A DNA stretch of 64,000 bases from Annona cherimola (Eukaryota; Streptophyta; Magnoliopsida; Magnoliales; Annonaceae): positions 45,742,012 through 45,806,011 of the forward strand of contig CM059971.1 in assembly GCA_030490835.1 (NCBI GenBank). The letters are read 5' to 3'. The position numbers and the translations under genes were made by a program. Each line of letters opens with the position of its first letter. The first letter of the stretch is position 1. The notes under the pieces are model-generated. The model was not told where the DNA came from, made no database searches, and was given only the letters and a program-made list of their open reading frames with translations. Below are positions 57,161 to 64,000 of this stretch, piece by piece.

Positions 57161-58762
57161 TGTTGGAAACATTGTTCCAAACAAAACAAATTGACCAAAG
57201 CATAAGTTTTGATGATTAAACAAAGACTAATTTGAGTATATAAAGGGTACTAATGAGTTTGCCAAGTGTTTAAGTAAAACAAAGAAGTCAAGTCGATTAC
57301 CAAGTCGACTTGGACTTCGACTTGGGGTGAAGTCGATACCTAAGTCGACTTCACAAGCGACTTCAAATGGCAAAAGGTGGATAGCATTGAAAATAGAAAA
57401 CAAGCAAATGAAGTCGCAGGACAAGTCGACTCCAGATGCGACTTTGGAAACCAAGTCGCAGACGAAGTCGACTCCAGCATCGACTTGGAGTATCCAGGGT
57501 TGAAAAGTGGAAACGAACATAACGAAGTCGCAGGCGAAGTCGACTCCAGGTGCAACTTGGGCGAAGTCGCAGACGAGGTCGACTCCAACTTCGACTTGAG
57601 GAGTTCAGACTTGAAGATTGAAGTTTCAAGCTTATTTCAAGAATCCATTTGAAATTTATCAAATCCAAATAGGATGCAAAGTTCATTCTCAAAAAGCAAC
57701 TAAAGTTTCTTGAAGATCAAAAGCTAAGCTTAATACTCAAAGTTCGAATCAAGTCTATCAAGTCCAAAGCTAAAGCTTACTCCAAATGAAGCAACACCCA
57801 AGTCATGAAGACCAATTTTACAAAGTTCAAGACAGTTCAAGAAGATCAAGGTGTTTTTGCAAAAGACCAAGCCAAGTCGCAACCCAAGTCGACTCCAGGA
57901 TCGACTTGAGTTGAAGACTGAAGGCCAAGTTGACCCAGACTAGGACTTAAAACTCTGAAGAACTGGAGTCGCACACGAGGTCGACTCCAGGTGCGACTTG
58001 GAAGCCAAGTCGCAGGCCAAGTCGACTCCACATGCGACTTGGGTCACAACGGTCGGAATTTATTTGAACGTTGGCGCATTAAATGCGCGCCACCTACCCT
58101 CTAACGTTCGGATTCCCTCCAAAATTATAAATAGCATTCAAGATGGACGAGGGAAGTAGCAGAGAATCATTAAGTGTGCTTAACTACTACATTCAAGAGC
58201 TCAAAAGAGATCAAGCCACTCAAAGAAGAAGAACTCCATCTCAAACTGCAAGAGCTTCATTTCAGAATCTTCAAAGCCAACTCTTCAAGTTCTTCTATGC
58301 GCCTAATTGCTGCTACACATCTGTAAAGTGTAGTTTTCCTATTCTTTCTGTTGTATGTGTTAAACTTGATTTAGTTTGAGGAACTAAGATCAAGTATAAG
58401 CAAAGTAGTGTGTGATTGGAGTGTGACTCATCACCTACTTGTGCTGTGTTTTGTTGATGCCACCTAGAGCTGGAATCTAGAAGAGAGCAGTGGCTCTAAT
58501 TGTATTGAGAATACAATAGTGGAACCCAAGTCACAAGGAGTGTGAGCTTGGAAGAGTGGAGTAGGGAGGTTTCCCGAACCACTATAAAAATCCTGCGTGT
58601 TTGATTTATTTATCTGCTCTTTACATTATATTGCTTTCCATTACGATTCTTCATTAAGGGGACTGGATTAATCCGGAGTTAAGTTTCTGTTTAAGTTATA
58701 AATTTTTAAATACCCAATTCACCCCTCCCCTCTTGGGTTTTGCCATTAACTCGGGACCAACA
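57161..58762 (+). repeat. LTR3 of the copia tandem
   Basis: 1602 bp, ending GACCAACA before AAAAG. Differs from LTR1 at about ten sites, more per base than B differs from C, so insertion came before the duplication. Confidence 0.93.
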
Positions 58763-58767
58763 AAAAG
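58763..58767. repeat. Target-site duplication of copia B/C (right)
   Basis: AAAAG, matching 39253-39257. Confidence 0.88.
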
Positions 58768-59021
58768 TTCAACATATCATCATATTCATTCACTTACATC
58801 ATATTCACAATCAATACATACAAAAGTAAGTCACACTTATGTACATATTCAACTTGGCATGCGCATTTCACACCTGCATGCATGTTAGTTTACCATAGCA
58901 ACCATGATGTCATCCAACCATAATTATACATATACCACATGATCATCACCACATTCATATATACACAACTATTCAAGAAAAAACAAGGCAAATAAGTTCA
59001 TTGCCTTCCTGGTCCTCTCCC

Positions 59022-59854
59022 TCAGCGTCTACATCTACGTGAGACTTGTGAGGGTGCCTCTGTGATAGTGCTAGTGTCGGACCATGCCTGAACCTCATCA
59101 TCACTATCATCATCATCATCAGCCTCATCATCTTCCACAAACTCCACTATTTCTTCCTCAACTTCTTCCTCATCTTCCTCATCGGTTTCTTCATCCTCCT
59201 CCTCTGCTTCTTCCTGCTCTTCTTCCTCAAATGGTTCGAGGAATTCCATAGGGTCATCATCATCATTGACCTCCTCTAATAGCACAATCTCACCTGTATC
59301 CTCCATGATATACAACATAACCTCATCAGGTTTAGGGCCAACAGGTACCTCGATGACCCCTTCGGCACGACGCCTTCTTATATAAAGAGCCATGTCCACT
59401 TCCCGTTGATGAATTTTCTCCCACGATGCTCCATATAGAAACTGGATGTACCCATTCATAAATCGGTACCATGGACCAGCATCAGGAGGTGTAGGTGCCC
59501 GTGTTTTATCCCAAAACTTTTGTAGATCTTGTGAACCTACTCTATTGGTCGGAATAGGGGGATCCCGTGGAATACAAAGTAAGTGCCCGGTAACACTCGT
59601 GCCCTGGGTTTATAACTGGAGGGCTCTCCTAAATCTTGCGCGTGTTGACTGGAAGAGTCATAGTAGCTTCCATAAGCGTGATCCTATGTATGTATTGGTG
59701 AAAATCCAAGGGGAACTGATGGAAATGATCCATTGTCGGTCTGGGATTCCCACCATCGGTTCACATTTTCTTCCCTCCTCTGTCTCCTATTCTCCTCCTC
59801 TCTTTCTTTTCTCAACTCCTCCACACTCATCATTCTTTTCCCTCTATCCGCCAT
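59022..59854 (-). pseudogene. ORF0 of chromovirus E: extra leader ORF, unknown function
   Basis: Counterpart of the ORF0 of D, in the leader between primer site and gag. ATG at 59854 (MADRGKRMMSVEEL). Charged N-terminal helix (RKEREEENRRQRREE), a WWESQ stretch, then SSYKPRARVLPG, FWDKTRAPTPPDAGPWYRF, HQREVDMALYI, KPDEVMLYIM, a long Asp/Glu tract and VQAWSDTSTITEAP. Lesions: TAG near 59682, a 1-bp deletion near 59575, TGA 59022-59024. The longest clean part is 59459-59022 (145 codons). Protein-level similarity to D persists across both frame breaks, so selection once acted on it. Not recognised as any known domain. F has no such ORF. Confidence 0.72.
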
Positions 59855-60122
59855 CTGTATAGACATAACAATCAAATTGCATTGCAACAACATAATTCAT
59901 TACCATATGGCATGCATTTCATCATATCATAAGCATACTTATCCATCACATAAACATATCCATTTCATCATCTAACATGCATTTCATCATGTTATAATCA
60001 TGCATGAGCATCATTTAATCATGTCTAATTCATCACATAATCATAGTTAATCATGTATATTTCTTCATATTTTGTCAACTTTCCTATACTTAGAAATTTT
60101 CCACGCCTATTTACCAATCCAT

Positions 60123-60134
60123 GCTCTGATACCA
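60123..60134 (-). other. Primer binding site of E (iMet type)
   Basis: The reverse complement is TGGTATCAGAGC, 5 bp from the LTR edge at 60140. Confidence 0.9.
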
Positions 60135-60139
60135 AGCTC

Positions 60140-63100
60140 TGTGGCGCCCCGGCCCGAGCGTCACATCCTTACCTCAGGACCATCGATTGGTAAACGTGAT
60201 CAGGATTGTTGCCCTATCACACGGCGGGATTGATCGGATGTTTATCCTATTAATCGTAGTCATACATAATTCATAAGACACTTCATATTCTCTTAAATTC
60301 ATTTTCATACATTTCTGAGTCATTCTGAAGCATTCACTTCATACAAACATGCTATTTAGTGACATTTCACCTTTTGCCAAATCAGATGTCACTACATCAT
60401 AAAACATAGTCATCCATACAAACACACGAAAAGTTACATCTATTCAACATATAGCACTGTATGTAAATTTACAATCATTTCACATAATAGCATAACATGA
60501 TTTTCTCCTTAGATTCCTTATGTCGGTGCTTGTCGCTTCGCCATACCCTGTCCGTCACCTGTCTTTGGGTTTGGAAAACGAAAACGTGAGTCAAAACTCA
60601 ATAAGCAAGCATTTTGCATTTTTCAGGCAATTCATTTCAGGCAATATTTTTCAATACAAATCATCTTGGAAAGCATCTTATACCTTATCCAAAGGTATAT
60701 CTTGAAAACATGAAATCCTGTACCCATCACGGGTCTTATATGCATAATGCCATATGAAAAACATGAACATGATCATCATATCTCCCTTAGGATGGAAGCT
60801 AGCCAGGCAACCATCCGTCACGTAACTCTCATTTCAGAGAGGGCGCCGCCGGCCATCGGCCTGTTACAAGCGACTTGGTCACACCAAGGGGGGACAACCG
60901 GTCCGCTTATACCCTTCAAGTGGACCTCATATCCTGTGCACATGAACTTTTCATAAATCCATCTTTTACATGCTAGCATGATTTTCAATCATAAACATTA
61001 AATCACATCATTTTCCATAACAATTATAAAAGAACATTTCATAATCATTTCATTTGAAATAAACATTATTTCAAACACCATTTAGTAAAGGGATGGCCAT
61101 CCTTAAATCCATTAGAAGCAATTTCATCAAACAAGTTAGAATATAAATTGCATTATGGAAATAGTTTAGGAAAGCAAAAATTATTTAGAAAATTTGCTTG
61201 CTTACCTGAACTTCTTAGCTTTCTTCTACTACTTTCTCTTTGCCCTTGCCTACATAAAAATGGTATGAATTTTTTTTCATACATTTCCTTTTCTTATATT
61301 TTGCTTAGTTTTCCAACCCATTCCATAAACACACATTTATTTTACTTCATAATTCATCATACACATATATGGCTTAATTTGTACATATTAGCACCGTTTT
61401 CATACATTTGGCCATCATACATCGTAGCATATACATATAACATGCACATAACCCTAAAATTAGGGTATTCATTCCAATAGCATAAAAATTCATTCCATAT
61501 GCATCATTCATAGCTTTATTAAGCTTACTTTGCAATTTTTCTCATTTTTTCCAACAATACACATACGGGTGTTTCTTCTACGTACATAGCATTGTCTTAG
61601 CTTCATAATTTAAGTCCAAAATTTTGGATTAATAACATATTATTTCAAACAGATCCATAAACATGGAATTCATCTCATTTCATGCATTTGTGCATAAAAC
61701 CATTTTTCATAAGTCATTCATCACCCGTTTACCGTTATTCTTTCATATAAGCTCGTTTAACACTTAAACATAATGCATTTCTTAAAATTTCTTAACTCAG
61801 AAATTTACCCTATTTTCCAGCGGGTTAATTAACCTTTAATACCACCTTTCTTGGGGTATTTTCATGGGGTTTAAAATCCATTCCTTATAGGTTCCCATAA
61901 CAGCAATTTTGGAACCCGTTTTCCACCCGTTTAACGTGTCTTTTGACACATCACTATGGGCAGCCCTAAAATTCCGAATTTTCCAGAAATTAAATCCATT
62001 TTCTCAGCCCATTTTCTAGGGTTTAACACATATTCAACATTCATTCATTTCCATTTCTCAAAACAGCGGGTACCCCACACGTTTTGAGACCTGTTTCAAC
62101 TCCATACATGCATTACTTCAAAAATTCCTAAAAATCAGATTTAGGGTTTATTCATCCCAAATCTTTTGGGCATCCATCATACCTTAAATCTAGGGTATTT
62201 TACCCTACATAGAATACATAAAACATGCAAGTTCGTTTCCATATCATTTTTAACCCAAAATTACAAATTAGGTCAAAATTCCATACTTAGCATTCCATAA
62301 TTTAAAAAATCTCATTACTTGAACATAAACCCTCATATATTTAGCATGAATACATGATTCATAACTTAATCAAAACATAAATTCAATACGGCAACTTATC
62401 TTGGAGATTTAGGGTTTAACAACTTGGATGTTTCATCCCTTACGCATACTTAACTCCATTTCCATGAACTTAACTTTAAAAATTCATGCTTAAATCTTAA
62501 TACTCAATCCATATTCATGCAAAGGCATATTAAAACATCATTTTACAGATTCATTAAGCATGCTTTTCATTTCCAAGTTTTGAGTTTAAAAACTCAAATT
62601 ACACAACCCAAAATCATCCCATACTTACTTGGATTTGTAGTAGATCCACTTCTAATTTTTTGAGATGATTTCTCCTTCAATTTCTCGTTCCTTTTTCCTT
62701 GGTTTTCCTCTCTAGTTCCTGGGGAATTTTCATGAAGTGCAGCTGGTTCCCTTGGCACGTTTTCAGCACTTAGAACATTTTCCACTTCTTCATTTCATCT
62801 CTACGTGCAATGCTATACATGTTGCTGGAATTTCCAGCAGTGGGGCCCACATTTTGCTGCAATTCCACACTCATTCAATGATCCTCTATCTAATTTATGA
62901 GTTGGACAAATATGGACCAAGTAAAATGACAACTTTTACTTTTTTACAAATTACAAAATCTGCATCAAAACACGTCAATGTTGTCCATGAATTTTGCACG
63001 TCACTTGCTGCTGAATTTCCAGCAGTTTTGAGATTTTTAAAAAATTACCAAAACATGGTTAATTCATACTCCTAATTACCCTTTAATTCCTCCATAAATT

Positions 63101-64000
63101 TGGCACTAAAAAAATCATTAAAATAGCTGAAATTGCCATTTTTCTGCACCTCATTTCACTCCCACTGCAATCTACGGTTCAGCAGTGTATATCCCCCTTT
63201 TGCATTTTTTTTAATTGCTGAAACCCTTCATTATTGGTTGCATAATTCATGTACATTTATCCCAGCAACAAGTGGTATTTAAAAAAAATCAAAAACTCAA
63301 ATGGGCAGCCCCCTTTTCCCCTTGGTCGTCCATGCCATTGCCACCTAAGCTAGGCTTCCATAGCTCCATGATTTTGAGCATTAAATGGGTTAGATAATTC
63401 ATGGAATTTTGCAAATTATTTAAATGCATAAATCTCATCCAAAATCCCTGCAATGGACACCTCACCCTACCTTTTGTCTCATGTACTCAAGTATGGTACT
63501 CCCTCATAAATGCTTTGGTGCTTTTGAGGTGCATGGGTCAAACTTGCTTACCTTTTTCATTGCAGGAACTTTCCCAATATTTCATGCATAATCCAATCCA
63601 TTCAAATTAATTATCTCACCATTTCATTCAACCGTTTCAAATTTCAACTCGATCCGAGTTTTCTAGCTCCCGATATAGTCGTTTAAAGTTGACGGTTGAA
63701 ATGAATTTAGACTTAAAAATTCATAATTCTCATTTCATCAAGAATTTTCATAATCTTTTTATTCCATAATACCAAGCTTAATATTAACAATTTTTGTTCC
63801 AAATTTCACTTGAATCCGCCTTCTAGGCGTTGAGTTATGAATTTTCCAATATTTTCCTTCACACTTGTTAATTTCTATCTTTATTTCCATAATTCATTTT
63901 AAATCATGGAAAATGATTTTTCATGCCATAATTGCACATTTAAATCACAATAATTCATTCTTAACCCATAGCCTCATTTAGGCTCAAAATCATTAATCAC
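60140..64000 (-). repeat. 5' LTR of chromovirus E (continues past window)
   Basis: Begins TGTGGCGCCCCGGCCCGAG. Similar to the D LTR throughout. AT-rich, non-coding. The last 640 bp match the 3' LTR of E almost perfectly. Small ORFs here are chance. Confidence 0.85.
60791..60950 (-). other. Conserved GC-rich block in the LTR of E
   Basis: GCTAGCCAGGCAACCATCCG, GCCGCCGGCC, AAGCGACTTGGTC and CCGGTCCGCTTAT, as in D and (reversed) F, about 650 bp from the primer-site edge. Confidence 0.65.

Larger units (their letters stand above)
39258..58762 (+). mobile_element. Tandem SIRE-like copia insertion: LTR1-B-LTR2-C-LTR3
   Basis: Three 1602-bp LTRs and two internal domains (7361 and 7338 bp) within one AAAAG target duplication. 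B and C differ by roughly a dozen substitutions and 23 bp of repeat-length change, and share the same inactivating stops, so one is a copy of the other. Either unequal LTR-LTR recombination after insertion or a join of two haplotypes in assembly explains it. Confidence 0.92.
33233..64000 (-). mobile_element. Chromovirus E (Ty3/gypsy, Tekay/Del-like), nested host of copia B/C
   Basis: Minus-strand element running off the right edge. In plus order: 3' LTR (33233-34231, rearranged), polypurine tract, gag-pol-chromodomain (34270-39021), leader, copia insertion (39258-58762), leader with ORF0, primer site (60123-60134), 5' LTR from 60140. By alignment of its 63361-64000 part with the 3' LTR, the 5' LTR should end about 140 bp beyond the window. 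Same family as D. Confidence 0.9.

Noticed and set aside
59446..59862. 138-codon plus-strand ORF
   Set aside because: It is the antisense shadow of ORF0 in E and is not conserved in D.

Overview
This window reads as intergenic heterochromatin of a flowering plant, probably a eudicot with a repeat-rich genome. I could not support a single host gene, rRNA or tRNA. Nearly every base belongs to LTR retrotransposons. The evidence is tRNA-iMet-type primer sites (TGGTATCAGAGC), purine-rich tracts, TG...CA long terminal repeats, target-site duplications, and Ty3/gypsy and Ty1/copia gag-pol genes. A run of 100 N at 23314-23413 is an assembly gap.

Layout. (1) 1-8117, minus strand: element D, a chromovirus (Tekay/Del-like Ty3/gypsy), cut by the left window edge; it has broken gag-pol, an extra upstream ORF (here ORF0) and a 3.9-kb LTR. 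(2) 8118-22790: a nest. A gypsy LTR fragment (8118-9384) abuts a minus-strand copia LTR fragment (9385-9689 and 22148-about 22790). That fragment was split by a noncoding TG...CA element (9690-9959 and 20914-22147). That element was split in turn by element A, a young SIRE-like copia element (9960-20908) with TSD GGAAT. (3) About 22791-30742, plus strand: chromovirus F, left LTR truncated, gag-pol with six lesions, ending in a C-terminal chromodomain. (4) 30743-33232: remnant of an Athila-like Ty3 element (partial protease plus an env-like ORF; RT and integrase missing). (5) 33233 to the right edge, minus strand: chromovirus E, same family as D, with one LTR rearranged. (6) Inside the leader of E, at 39258-58762, a SIRE-like copia insertion in the rare three-LTR, two-internal-domain arrangement (LTR-B-LTR-C-LTR), bracketed by one TSD, AAAAG.

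How the genes fit together. The copia elements carry gag, then pol (protease, integrase, RT, RNase H), then a third ORF (ORF3) behind a periodic array of AGTCGACT palindromes and a pyrimidine-rich leader. Gag and pol carry several stop codons in every copy, but ORF3 is open in all three. Its core aligns with the env-like ORF of the Athila remnant, yet it has no visible signal peptide or membrane segment and has a basic, nuclear-signal-like start and a coiled-coil end. A conserved splice donor in gag and acceptor at the gag/pol border would fuse gag to pol in frame in all copies, although the unspliced frame offset differs between copies.

Most noteworthy: the three-LTR tandem with a mosaic middle LTR; the candidate gag-pol intron; ORF3 and its own upstream array; the extra upstream ORF0 of the D/E chromoviruses; and a conserved GC-rich block in the leader part of all three chromovirus LTRs. 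All sequence comparisons were done by eye.
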